31,040 bases of DNA. Origin: JAJPKK01 sp035311445 (GTDB lineage Bacteria > Pseudomonadota > Alphaproteobacteria > Rhizobiales > Xanthobacteraceae). The notes below the pieces were generated by a model. The model was given only the letters and a program-made list of their open reading frames with translations, did not search any database and was not told the origin of the DNA. This document shows positions 15,751-22,948 of this stretch, piece by piece. Position numbers and translations under genes: made by a program. Numbering within the stretch: the stretch's first letter is position 1; every line of letters starts with the position of its first letter. The DNA is taken from the NCBI GenBank assembly GCA_035311445.1, contig DATGCX010000057.1:1-31040 (forward strand). Reading direction: 5' to 3'.

Positions 15751-16245
15751 GTGGCAAAGGCGAATCCAATGGTTCATAGGGACCAAAAGCCGAAATGGCA
15801 GGTTTCGGAAAAGCTGCGCGGCAACGCGAAGGCTTTGCGGCGCGACATGACCGAGGCCGAGCGCATCATCTGGGACAACGTGCGGGCACATCGGTTTCAG
15901 GGCGCCGGCTTCCGAAGACAAACGCCGATCGGCCCTTATGTGGTCGATTTTGTTTGTCATGCTGCCAAGCTAATCGTCGAATTGGATGGCGGCCAACATT
16001 TCGAAGCCGAAGATGTCGTGAGGGACGCGCGGCGCGACAGTTATCTCGCGACTCAAGGTTATCGCGTTCTTCGTTTCAATAATCTTGATGTGATGACGAA
16101 TAAGTCTGGAGTGCTCGATACAATTGCTGCGGCGCTCGGAAAAAGCCCCCTCCCTAACCCTCCCCCGCAAGCGGGGGAGGGGACAAGGCAGGCCCGCAAG
16201 CGGGAGAGGGAACCAAGCCGCGCTTGTGGCGAGGATGCCCCATGA
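15751..16245 (+). CDS. DUF559 / VSR-like endonuclease-fold protein between pheS and pheT
   Basis: 164 residues. The core (about 15-130) is a DUF559 domain of the PD-(D/E)XK-like fold: RRDMTEAERIIWDNVRAHRF, then FRRQTPIGPYVVDFVCHAAK, IVELDGGQHFE with the acidic residues, and GYRVLRFNNLDVM. Family members are presumed nucleases related to the Vsr mismatch endonuclease, with no established function. The start is GTG 15751, or ATG 15769. Residues from about 132 on (SPLPNPPPQAGEG and a basic tail) are encoded by the right-hand repeat, so the C-terminus is probably not part of the fold. The stop overlaps the pheT start as ATGA. It interrupts the usual pheS-pheT pair and looks acquired. Confidence 0.85.
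   Translation: MAKANPMVHRDQKPKWQVSEKLRGNAKALRRDMTEAERIIWDNVRAHRFQGAGFRRQTPIGPYVVDFVCHAAKLIVELDGGQHFEAEDVVRDARRDSYLATQGYRVLRFNNLDVMTNKSGVLDTIAAALGKSPLPNPPPQAGEGTRQARKREREPSRACGEDAP
16144..16212. repeat. GC-rich palindromic repeat, right flank of the DUF559 gene
   Basis: The unit at 16144-16184 (core CCCTCCCCCGCAAGCGGGGG) is the inverted copy of 15706-15745. A second, degenerate part at 16193-16212 (CCCGCAAGCGGGAGAGGGAA) mirrors the degenerate part of the left flank. All of it lies inside the DUF559 reading frame and encodes its Pro/Gly- and Arg-rich tail. Confidence 0.85.
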
Positions 16246-18659
16246 AATTCACCCTCTCCTGGCTCAAGGATCACCTCGACACCAGCGAGCCGCTCGATGC
16301 CATCACCGACAAGCTCACCATGATCGGCCTCGAGGTCGAGAATGTGGAGAACAGGGCGAAGCTACTGGCTCCCTTCACCATTGCGCGGGTGATTTCGGCC
16401 GAGCCGCACCCCAATGCGGACCGGCTGCGCGTGTGCATGGTCGACACCGGATCGGGCGATCCCGTGCAGGTCGTGTGTGGCGCCCCGAATGCCCGCGCGG
16501 GCATGAAGGGCGTGTTTTCGCCGCCTGGCACATTCATTCCGGGCAAGAACATGACGCTTGGCGTCGGCACGATCCGAGGCGTCGAGAGCCGCGGCATGCT
16601 GTGCTCGGGGTTCGAGCTTGGTCTGTCCGACGATCACGAAGGTATTTTGGACCTTCCGCCGGACGCGCCGGTCGGCGCTCGCTATGCGGAATGGGCGAAT
16701 CTCGATGATCCGACGATCGAGATCAATCTCACACCCAACCGTCCTGACTGCGCCGGCGTCCATGGCATCGCCCGCGATCTCGCCGCCGCCGACATGGGCA
16801 AGCTCAAGGGCGCGTCGATCAAGCCGATTGCTGGCTCTTTTCCCTGCCCGGTCGGCGTTACGCTCGCATTCGGCACCACCCCTTCGCTGTGCTCCGGTTT
16901 CGTGCTGCGCCTGGTGCGTGATGTCAAGAACGGCGCCAGTCCGGAATGGATGCAGCGTCGCCTCATCGCCATCGGCCTGCGGCCGATTAATGCGCTGGTC
17001 GATATCACCAACTACATCACCTATGATCGCGGCCGACCGCTGCACGTGTTCGATGCCGCCAAGGTCAAAGGCAATCTTGTGGTGCGCCGCGCCCGGCCGG
17101 GTGAATCCCTGCTGGCGCTCGACGGCAAGACCTACGCGCTTGACGACTCCATGTGCGTCATTGCCGACGAGCAGGGCGTTGAGTCGCTTGCGGGCATCAT
17201 GGGCGGCGAGGCCAGCGGCTGCTCAGAGACGACGAAGGATGTGCTGATCGAGTCGGCGCTGTGGGACGAAATCAATATTGCCCACACTGGCCGCAAACTG
17301 AACATCAATTCCGACGCGCGCTATCGTTTCGAGCGCGGCGTCGATCCGGCCTTCATGATTCCCGGTCTTGAGCTCGCGACCCGGATGGTCCTTGAGCTGT
17401 GCGGCGGAACGCCATCGGCGATTACATCGGCCGGCAAGCTTCACATTCCGGATCGGCTGATCGATTTCCCGCTCGACGAGGTGAAGCGCCTTGCTGGCGT
17501 CGAGATTCACGTCGCGCAGCTCAAGCTCGTGCTTAACAGGCTCGGCTTCTTCACCGCAGGCGCCGGTCCGGTCTTAAAGGTTGCGGTTCCGACATGGCGG
17601 CCCGACGTGCACGGCAAGGCCGACATTGTTGAGGAGATCGTGCGGATCATCGGGTTCGATCGCGTGCCGATGACGCCGTTCGAGCGCGGGGATACCGGGC
17701 GCACGCCAGTCCTCACCGTGTTGCAGAATCGTACGAGGAAAGCCAAGCGCGCGCTTGCGGCCCGTGGTCTTGTGGAGGCCGTCACATGGTCCTTCGTGTC
17801 CAAATCGCAGGCCGAATTGTTCGGCGGCGGCAATCCCCAGCTGGCGCTTGCCAATCCCATCGCGGCCGATCTGTCGGATATGCGGCCAAGCCTCATTCCG
17901 GGATTGGTCGGCGCTGCGCAAAAAAATGCGGATCGCGGCTACGGCGACGTGGCACTGTTCGAGGTCGGTCAGGTTTTCCGCGGCGACCGCCCGCAAGATC
18001 AGTTGATGGCAGCTAGCGGCGTGCGGCGCGGCCTCGCCAGGCCATCCGGCTGGGGGCGTTACTGGGCGACCGGAAACAAGTCCATCGATGCCTTCGATAT
18101 CAAAGCCGACGCGCTTGCCGTGCTCGCTGCGGCTGGCGCCCCGATGCAGGCGCTGCAAATCGTTCCGGGCGGTCCTGCGTGGCTGCATCCGGGGCGTAGT
18201 GCGACCATCCAGATCGGACCACAGAATGTGCTTGGCCATTTCGGTGAGCTGCATCCCCGGGCGCTCGAAGCGCTGGGCGCCGAAGGACCAGTGGTGGCGC
18301 TCGAAGTTGTGCTCGATCGCGTGCCTGAACCGAAAGTGAAACCGACGCGCGCCAAGCCGCCGCTCGAACTCTCGCCGTTCCAGCCGGTGGAACGCGATTT
18401 CGCGTTCATCGTCGATCGTACGGTGAAAGCTGGAGATATCGTGCGGGCCGCACAGAGCGCTGACCGCAAATTGATCGCCGGCGCGACGGTCTTCGATGTT
18501 TACGAGGGCGCCGGCATTGATCCGGACAAGAAATCGATCGCCATCGCGGTCACGCTGCAACCGCGCGAAAAGACCCTGACCGATCAGGAGATCGAAGCCG
18601 TTTCGGCCAGGATTGTCGCCGAAGTCGCGAAGCGCACCGGCGGCGTGCTGCGAGGGTGA
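16242..18659 (+). CDS. pheT: Phenylalanine-tRNA ligase beta subunit
   Basis: The 805-residue beta subunit of PheRS begins MKFTLSWLKDHLDTSEPLDA. Domains in order: an EMAP/TRBD-like tRNA-binding domain (about 40-150, with ISAEPHPNADRLRVCMVDTG and VVCGAPNARAGMKG), the B3/4 editing domain (around 210-380, with RYRFERGVDPAFM), the B5 domain (about 400-475), a catalytic-like core, and a C-terminal ferredoxin-fold anticodon-binding domain (about 710-805, starting near LELSPFQPVERDFAFIVDRT). With PheS it charges tRNA-Phe and edits mischarged tyrosine. Its ATG overlaps the DUF559 stop, so pheT translation is now coupled to that gene rather than to pheS. Confidence 0.96.
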   Translation: MKFTLSWLKDHLDTSEPLDAITDKLTMIGLEVENVENRAKLLAPFTIARVISAEPHPNADRLRVCMVDTGSGDPVQVVCGAPNARAGMKGVFSPPGTFIPGKNMTLGVGTIRGVESRGMLCSGFELGLSDDHEGILDLPPDAPVGARYAEWANLDDPTIEINLTPNRPDCAGVHGIARDLAAADMGKLKGASIKPIAGSFPCPVGVTLAFGTTPSLCSGFVLRLVRDVKNGASPEWMQRRLIAIGLRPINALVDITNYITYDRGRPLHVFDAAKVKGNLVVRRARPGESLLALDGKTYALDDSMCVIADEQGVESLAGIMGGEASGCSETTKDVLIESALWDEINIAHTGRKLNINSDARYRFERGVDPAFMIPGLELATRMVLELCGGTPSAITSAGKLHIPDRLIDFPLDEVKRLAGVEIHVAQLKLVLNRLGFFTAGAGPVLKVAVPTWRPDVHGKADIVEEIVRIIGFDRVPMTPFERGDTGRTPVLTVLQNRTRKAKRALAARGLVEAVTWSFVSKSQAELFGGGNPQLALANPIAADLSDMRPSLIPGLVGAAQKNADRGYGDVALFEVGQVFRGDRPQDQLMAASGVRRGLARPSGWGRYWATGNKSIDAFDIKADALAVLAAAGAPMQALQIVPGGPAWLHPGRSATIQIGPQNVLGHFGELHPRALEALGAEGPVVALEVVLDRVPEPKVKPTRAKPPLELSPFQPVERDFAFIVDRTVKAGDIVRAAQSADRKLIAGATVFDVYEGAGIDPDKKSIAIAVTLQPREKTLTDQEIEAVSARIVAEVAKRTGGVLRG

Positions 18660-18692
18660 GGCGCCGATGACAAACGATCGCGCAGTTCTATT

Positions 18693-18726
18693 CCCTCCCC
18701 CGCAAGCGGCCGCAAGCGGGGGAGGG
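18693..18726. repeat. GC-rich palindrome after pheT
   Basis: Perfect 11-bp arms CCCTCCCCCGC (18693-18703) and GCGGGGGAGGG (18716-18726) surround a 12-base centre in which the GCAAGCGG unit is tandemly duplicated. It belongs to the same family as the repeats at 13612, 15706 and 16144. It lies between pheT and the convergent amine oxidase gene and could act as a bidirectional hairpin. Confidence 0.85.
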
Positions 18727-18740
18727 AGAGAGCACCCTCA

Positions 18741-20132
18741 CTATCGCCGCGATGCTGCCGGCCGTTTCGGCTCCGGTGGCTCACTGATAAAGCCAAGCCT
18801 TATCAGTGCCGCATCGGCTGCGCGCTCACCTGATGCCCAGGCGCCGCCGACCGTACCCCACATGGTTTCGTGGGTGGCTTCGCCGGCGAAAAAGAGGCGG
18901 TTGCGCACCGGTTCGGCAAGCGTCGCGCGCGCCCATTGGCCGCCCGGTGCGGCGGACGAGAAGGCGCCGAGTGTCCACGGCTGGTGGTTCCATCGGGTCG
19001 CGCTGGTGCGCCTCACGGATTTCCGGATATCCGCGCCATACAGACCGGCAAGCCAATCCAACGCGAATGAAATCATGGCCGGCTCGCCTGCCGCCGCTAG
19101 CTCGCCGCCGAATTTTCCCCCGACTTCGATCGTGCACAACGCGCTGCCTGATATATTGGCCAGTATGGCTGCCGTACGGGCCGATTCGGATTTCTCGAAG
19201 ACAATTTCATCGCGCTGGAGCCCAAGCGGGTTGCCGGGTAATTCAAGTGCGATGTGATCATAGCTGCCGAGCCGAAGCTTCTCGATGGCGTCAACATGGC
19301 GCCTGGGCAGTTCCGGATCGAACCTCAGCTTGTCGCTCATCAGCACCCCGGTTGATACCGTCACGATGACCGTGCGGGCCGACAAGCGACCCCTGGCGGT
19401 GGCGATTTCGATGTTGTTGCGCTCGCTCCAGTCGATCCGCGAGGCCGCAGTAGTCAATTGCACCGGCAGGCCCTCGGCGAGTTTGGTGATCAAAGCACCA
19501 AGGCCCTGCCGGCAGACCGCATCGGCCTCGCGCTCGGTGGATCGCGCAAAATCCGCCGTCGACAGCTCGCTCAATTCCCTGGCGCTACCGAACGGGCCCA
19601 GCACGAATTCGATCGTTTGTTGCCAATCGCCGAGGTCCATCGGGAGTGCCTGCGCGCAGGAGATATCCCGGCCGCGGCCTGCCTGCACGATGGCACGGCC
19701 GGCTCGCACTGACGCCGTGAGATAGTCTTCCATTTCGCCTGCGCGTGCGTAGCGCCGGCCGATTCGCACCCGCTGCCCGGGCGGGGACGGATAGATGTCG
19801 AAGCCCGACTTCGCGGCGAGCGGCGTGACCGGATTGGTCTCCGGCGTGCGGATCCAGTGAGCACCACGATCAAAGGGAACTCCAAAGGTCGAGGTGTCGG
19901 TGAAGCAGCGACCCCCGATGCGGTCGGACGCTTCGATGAACGCGATGCTGGCCTTGGTGGTGCTGAGGATGCGTCGCGCCGCCGCGATCCCGGCCACTCC
20001 GGCCCCGATGATCGCGATGGCGACCTGGCCCTTGATCGGTGCCGCGATGGCTGGAGCGCCCACGGATGTGGCTGAGGCCGCGGCTGAAGCGGCGGATGCG
20101 GCGAGGAACCGGCGGCGGCTGAGCGCAGTCAT
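18741..20132 (-). CDS. Tat-exported flavin monoamine oxidase family protein
   Basis: 463 residues. The N-terminus has a twin-arginine leader (SRRRFLAASAASAAA) ending near residue 31. The FAD-binding Rossmann motif follows at about 38-68 (VAIAIIGAGVAGIAAARRIL, then FIEASDRIGGRC), with GAHWIRTPETNP next. The C-terminal FAD motif RLFFAGEATHETMWGTVGGA closes the fold. This is the amine oxidase (PF01593) family, which oxidises amines or amino-acid side groups with O2, giving H2O2 and ammonia. Export by Tat fits a cofactor-loaded periplasmic enzyme. The substrate is unknown. It is convergent with pheT and divergent from the cysteine hydrolase. Confidence 0.88.
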   Translation of the reverse strand: MTALSRRRFLAASAASAAASATSVGAPAIAAPIKGQVAIAIIGAGVAGIAAARRILSTTKASIAFIEASDRIGGRCFTDTSTFGVPFDRGAHWIRTPETNPVTPLAAKSGFDIYPSPPGQRVRIGRRYARAGEMEDYLTASVRAGRAIVQAGRGRDISCAQALPMDLGDWQQTIEFVLGPFGSARELSELSTADFARSTEREADAVCRQGLGALITKLAEGLPVQLTTAASRIDWSERNNIEIATARGRLSARTVIVTVSTGVLMSDKLRFDPELPRRHVDAIEKLRLGSYDHIALELPGNPLGLQRDEIVFEKSESARTAAILANISGSALCTIEVGGKFGGELAAAGEPAMISFALDWLAGLYGADIRKSVRRTSATRWNHQPWTLGAFSSAAPGGQWARATLAEPVRNRLFFAGEATHETMWGTVGGAWASGERAADAALIRLGFISEPPEPKRPAASRR

Positions 20133-20300
20133 GATGAATCATTTGCTGACGGATCGTTAGCATGTCTCAACGGAACGCAGTTCGCAAATGGCCACAAATT
20201 CGTGTTTGCCCGTGAACCAAATTGCAATGACTGTCGTGATAAATTTGCCACATTAGAAGGGGGCGCGGCTGCGATCGTACGTGCAGGCGCGGGAGACATC

Positions 20301-21221
20301 ATGTTTTGGGCACAAGACCGCATCGGGCGGATGCTGGCCCGGTATCTGGAAAAGCCGGCCACCGGTTACGAGCCATTCACACCCAGCGATCCCGATACCC
20401 TCGCCCGTTCGCTCCAGCCGGGCGATGTGCTTTTGGTAGAGGGCAATAACCACATCGCCGGGGCCATCAAATATCTCACCCAGTCGACGTGGTCTCATGC
20501 GGCGCTCTATGTCGGAGCGATACCGGGCAAGTTCACCGGCAAGGAACCCCACGTCCTGATTGAAGCCGAGATCGGCAATGGCGTGATCTCGGTGCCGCTG
20601 TCGAAGTACTGCAAGTTTCACACGCGCGTATGCCGTCCGGTCGGCCTCACGGCCGAGGATCTCGACAAGGTGTGTCGCTACGCCATCGACCGCATCGGCT
20701 TCGATTACGATCTCAAAAACATCATCGATCTGGCGCGCTACCTGATGCCGCTGCCGGTTCCGCAACGGTGGCGCCGCCGCATGATCGCGCTTGGTTCCGG
20801 CGATCCCACCCGCATGATCTGCTCGGCCCTGATCGCCCAGGCGTTCGAGTCTGTGCGCTATCCGATCCTGCCGAAGGTCACCAAGGCGGAGAGCCGGCAG
20901 GCGCGGCGCGACATTCTGGAAATCCGCCACTCCTCGCTCTACGCCCCACGCGATTTTGACATTTCGCCGTATTTCGAAGTGGTGAAACCCACGATTACCG
21001 GCGGTTTCAACTACAAGGCCATGCATTGGGCCGACCTGCCGCTGCCGCCGGAGGAGGACAAGGCACTGGTCCCGGCGCGTTCGCTTGCTGTCGGAAAGAC
21101 CCGCCGGGCCAAGCGCAGCCGCGCGCGCCGCATCGGGCTGGCGAAGCGCGTGACGATGCATCGCCGGCGCATGCGCGCAGACGATGCGCCGATCAAAGGC
21201 TTGCAGGGGCCACCGCCGTGA
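20301..21221 (+). CDS. YiiX-like permuted NlpC/P60 cysteine hydrolase
   Basis: 306 residues of the YiiX/YebB type, a circularly permuted papain-like fold. GDVLLVEGNNHIAGAIKYLT and STWSHAALYVG carry the catalytic His66. An acidic residue follows in LIEAEIGNGV (Glu88 or Glu90), and TRMICSALIAQAF carries the catalytic Cys174; the Cys follows the His in sequence, the permuted order. Substrates may be lipids, acyl-proteins or peptidoglycan peptides. The tail (about 255-306) is very basic and probably disordered. I chose ATG 20301 after GCGGGAG; an in-frame start at 20202 would add 33 residues without family resemblance. Confidence 0.78.
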   Translation: MFWAQDRIGRMLARYLEKPATGYEPFTPSDPDTLARSLQPGDVLLVEGNNHIAGAIKYLTQSTWSHAALYVGAIPGKFTGKEPHVLIEAEIGNGVISVPLSKYCKFHTRVCRPVGLTAEDLDKVCRYAIDRIGFDYDLKNIIDLARYLMPLPVPQRWRRRMIALGSGDPTRMICSALIAQAFESVRYPILPKVTKAESRQARRDILEIRHSSLYAPRDFDISPYFEVVKPTITGGFNYKAMHWADLPLPPEEDKALVPARSLAVGKTRRAKRSRARRIGLAKRVTMHRRRMRADDAPIKGLQGPPP

Positions 21222-21247
21222 CGGCGCCCTGTTCCGCGACACCATTC

Positions 21248-21276
21248 TTGACACTGTTCGGACCACGCCAGTAAAT
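21248..21276 (+). promoter_or_regulatory. Probable promoter for tRNA-Ala
   Basis: TTGACA at 21248-21253 and GTAAAT at 21271-21276 are separated by exactly 17 bases, about 45 bases upstream of the tRNA 5' end. The -35 is a full consensus match; the -10 matches in three of six positions. Confidence 0.5.
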
Positions 21277-21319
21277 GGCGGCCACTTGCCAACCGGTGCA
21301 GGCGTCTGCATGGCCGGCA

Positions 21320-21395
21320 GGGGCCGTAGCTCAGTTGGGAGAGCGCCGCAATCGCACTGCGGAGGTCAGGGGTTCAAATCCCCTCGGCTCCACCA
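21320..21395 (+). tRNA. tRNA-Ala (anticodon CGC)
   Basis: 76 bases including an encoded CCA end. The acceptor stem GGGGCCG pairs with CGGCTCC (one G-U). The D arm is TAGCTCAGTTGGGAGAGC, the anticodon stem CCGCA/TGCGG surrounds the loop ATCGCAC giving anticodon CGC, and the T arm is CAGGGGTTCAAATCCCCTC. It reads GCG codons, which suits a high-GC genome. Confidence 0.97.
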
Positions 21396-21597
21396 TAGTA
21401 GCCCTGCAATTTTGCGTGGCCTGAAAATTCAGCACGTCGAAGAGTCCAATCCCGGGGCGGGCCCGTGGTGCCGGAGAATCCTGATTCTTCTGTGACGATG
21501 CGTCTGGCTGGATACAAACGTTGCGGCGGAAGCACAACTATTAATTTACGAGATTCTTCATTTTCTCGCAAAGGGCGTAGGCCGTATCAAATGGACG

Positions 21598-21667
21598 TGA
21601 CCGAACGGTTCGGTCATCTTGACATCCAGCCGCGACGCTTGTATTTACTGACCGAACCGTACGGTCA
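21598..21667 (+). promoter_or_regulatory. Promoter bracketed by two TetR-type palindromes
   Basis: Operator 1 is a perfect 19-base palindrome at 21598-21616 (TGACCGAAC, centre G, GTTCGGTCA). Operator 2 at 21649-21667 is the same sequence with one mismatched arm base (TGACCGAAC, centre C, GTACGGTCA). Between them lie TTGACA at 21619-21624 and TATTTA at 21642-21647 with the ideal 17-base spacer. A repressor bound at both sites would cover the promoter from both sides. The palindromes have the form typical of TetR-family operators. The gene downstream is the 66-residue secreted protein at 21714. Confidence 0.65.
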
Positions 21668-21713
21668 ATATTTTCCCACAACAGCCGCACGGTCCACATG
21701 AGGAGATAACGCC

Positions 21714-21914
21714 ATGTTTACGAAAGCCACATTGGGATTAGCCATCGTCCTCGCTACCGCCTCGGGCACCTGGGCGGCGACCAGAACTCAACCCGTCGCT
21801 CCCGGACAGGTCTTGAACCTGAACGTGTACAACCCGAATGGGGCTTATGCCGGCTCCGATCCGGATGCCAGCATTCGCTTCGAACTGCGGCGGGACTGGG
21901 GGCGCGGGCAGTAA
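21714..21914 (+). CDS. Small secreted protein, unknown function
   Basis: 66 residues: a clear signal peptide (MFTKATLGLAIVLATASGTW, cleaved near AWAA-T), then a mature chain of about 44 residues with VLNLNVYNPNGAYAGSDPD and a C-terminal RFELRRDWGRG. The NPNGAYAGSDPD pattern is familiar from short secreted proteins of Bradyrhizobium relatives, none with a function known to me. GAGGAG lies about 8 bases before the ATG. The gene is directly behind the promoter with paired palindromes, so it is probably induced by a ligand of a TetR-like repressor. A strong hairpin follows its stop. Confidence 0.75.
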   Translation: MFTKATLGLAIVLATASGTWAATRTQPVAPGQVLNLNVYNPNGAYAGSDPDASIRFELRRDWGRGQ

Positions 21915-21930
21915 GCGAGTTGAGACTGCC

Positions 21931-21967
21931 AGAACCACTGAGGCCGGCCTTCGGGCCGGCCGGTTCT
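21931..21967 (+). terminator. Hairpin terminator after the small secreted protein
   Basis: A perfect 8-bp GGCCGGCC/GGCCGGCC stem (21942-21949 with 21954-21961) closes a stable TTCG tetraloop and is extended by AGAACC/GGTTCT (21931-21936 with 21962-21967) across a one-sided 5-base bulge. It is very stable but lacks a long U-run. Confidence 0.65.
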
Positions 21968-22039
21968 TGCAGCGACCGATTCGTGCCACCAGGGCATGAA
22001 AGCGGCCGCGATCAAGTCGCAACGAGAAAGATAGACACC

Positions 22040-22849
22040 ATGAGACGGTTATTGGGAGCTGTGATTTTGGGCCTTGCGATCGCCGGTGGGCACATCAACG
22101 CCAACGCCAGCGTGCCGCTGCCTCTTGTCGAACAGGCCAGTCCCTCGCTTGCTCCGCTTCTCAAGCAAATAACGCCCGCCGTGGTCAGCATTGCCACCAA
22201 GGCCGGTCCGATCTCAGCAAAGAGTTCGCCATCCGGCAAAAGCCAACCGGTGCAGCGAGCCTCTACGACGCGCGAGTTGGTGGATCGCCCGATGCGGGCG
22301 AGCGGTTCGGGCGTGGTGATCGACGCGGCCAAGGGCATCATTCTCACCAACGCCCACGTCATTGAAGGTGCGGCCGAAATCACTGTCGCTTTCGCGGACG
22401 GTCGGGAGTTTCCGGCCGAGCGGGTGGGCGTCGATACCGGCACCGATGTGGCGGTCATCCGCGCGCAAGCAGAGGTGGCTCCAGCCATTCCGATCGGAGA
22501 TTCAGATCAGCTTCAGGTCGGAGATTTCGTGCTCGCCATCGGCAACCCATTTCAGATCGGCCAGACGGTGACCTCGGGGATCGTCAGCGCACTGCATCGG
22601 AATAATTTGGGACTCGAGCGGTACGAAGACTTCATCCAAACCGATGCCGCGATTTATCCGGGACATTCGGGGGGTGCGCTCGTCAATCTCCGGGGTGAAC
22701 TCATCGGTCTCAGCACGGCCTTTCTGGCTTCGGGGAACACCCATCCGGGCATGGGACTGGCCATTCCGATAAATCTTGCCCGCTCTGTCGCAGACCAGAT
22801 CCTGAAGCGCGGCGATGTCCGCCGCGAGAAGCCAGGAGTCATGTTTTGA
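22040..22849 (+). CDS. HtrA/DegP-like trypsin-fold protease lacking a PDZ domain
   Basis: 269 residues. A signal peptide (MRRLLGAVILGLAIAGGH) directs it to the periplasm. The protease domain has the catalytic triad His106 (ILTNAHVIEG), Asp136 (GTDVAVIR) and Ser210 (AAIYPGHSGGALVN). The usual DegP active-site sequence is NPGNSGG; here it is YPGHSGG. The domain ends normally (GMGLAIPINLARSVADQIL) but the protein stops at RREKPGVMF, where DegP-type proteins enter PDZ1, so no PDZ domain is present. Either this is a natural single-domain form or the 3' part was lost. I chose ATG 22040; an upstream frame from 21920 overlaps the terminator. Confidence 0.85.
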   Translation: MRRLLGAVILGLAIAGGHINANASVPLPLVEQASPSLAPLLKQITPAVVSIATKAGPISAKSSPSGKSQPVQRASTTRELVDRPMRASGSGVVIDAAKGIILTNAHVIEGAAEITVAFADGREFPAERVGVDTGTDVAVIRAQAEVAPAIPIGDSDQLQVGDFVLAIGNPFQIGQTVTSGIVSALHRNNLGLERYEDFIQTDAAIYPGHSGGALVNLRGELIGLSTAFLASGNTHPGMGLAIPINLARSVADQILKRGDVRREKPGVMF

Positions 22850-22948
22850 CGATGTTCAATTTTTCGGCAGGCCGCCGGCCGTGGAGCATATTGGCCATGC
22901 CGGCATCTTGATGCGCCGCCTGTTGACTCCGGATTAGGCCGGGTTGGC

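Noticed and set aside
15671..16212. CRISPR-like array formed by repeated GC-rich units
   Set aside because: There are only two inverted copies with a gene between them, no regular spacers and no cas genes.
17574..18560. 328-codon minus-strand frame
   Set aside because: Antisense to the pheT catalytic and anticodon-binding domains; a shadow of a high-GC gene.
18613..19257. 214-codon plus-strand frame after pheT
   Set aside because: Crosses the palindrome at 18693 and runs antisense to the amine oxidase; no domain.
20253..21311. 352-codon minus-strand frame
   Set aside because: Antisense to the YiiX-like hydrolase, which has His and Cys motifs in the proper order; the antisense product is Arg/His-rich.
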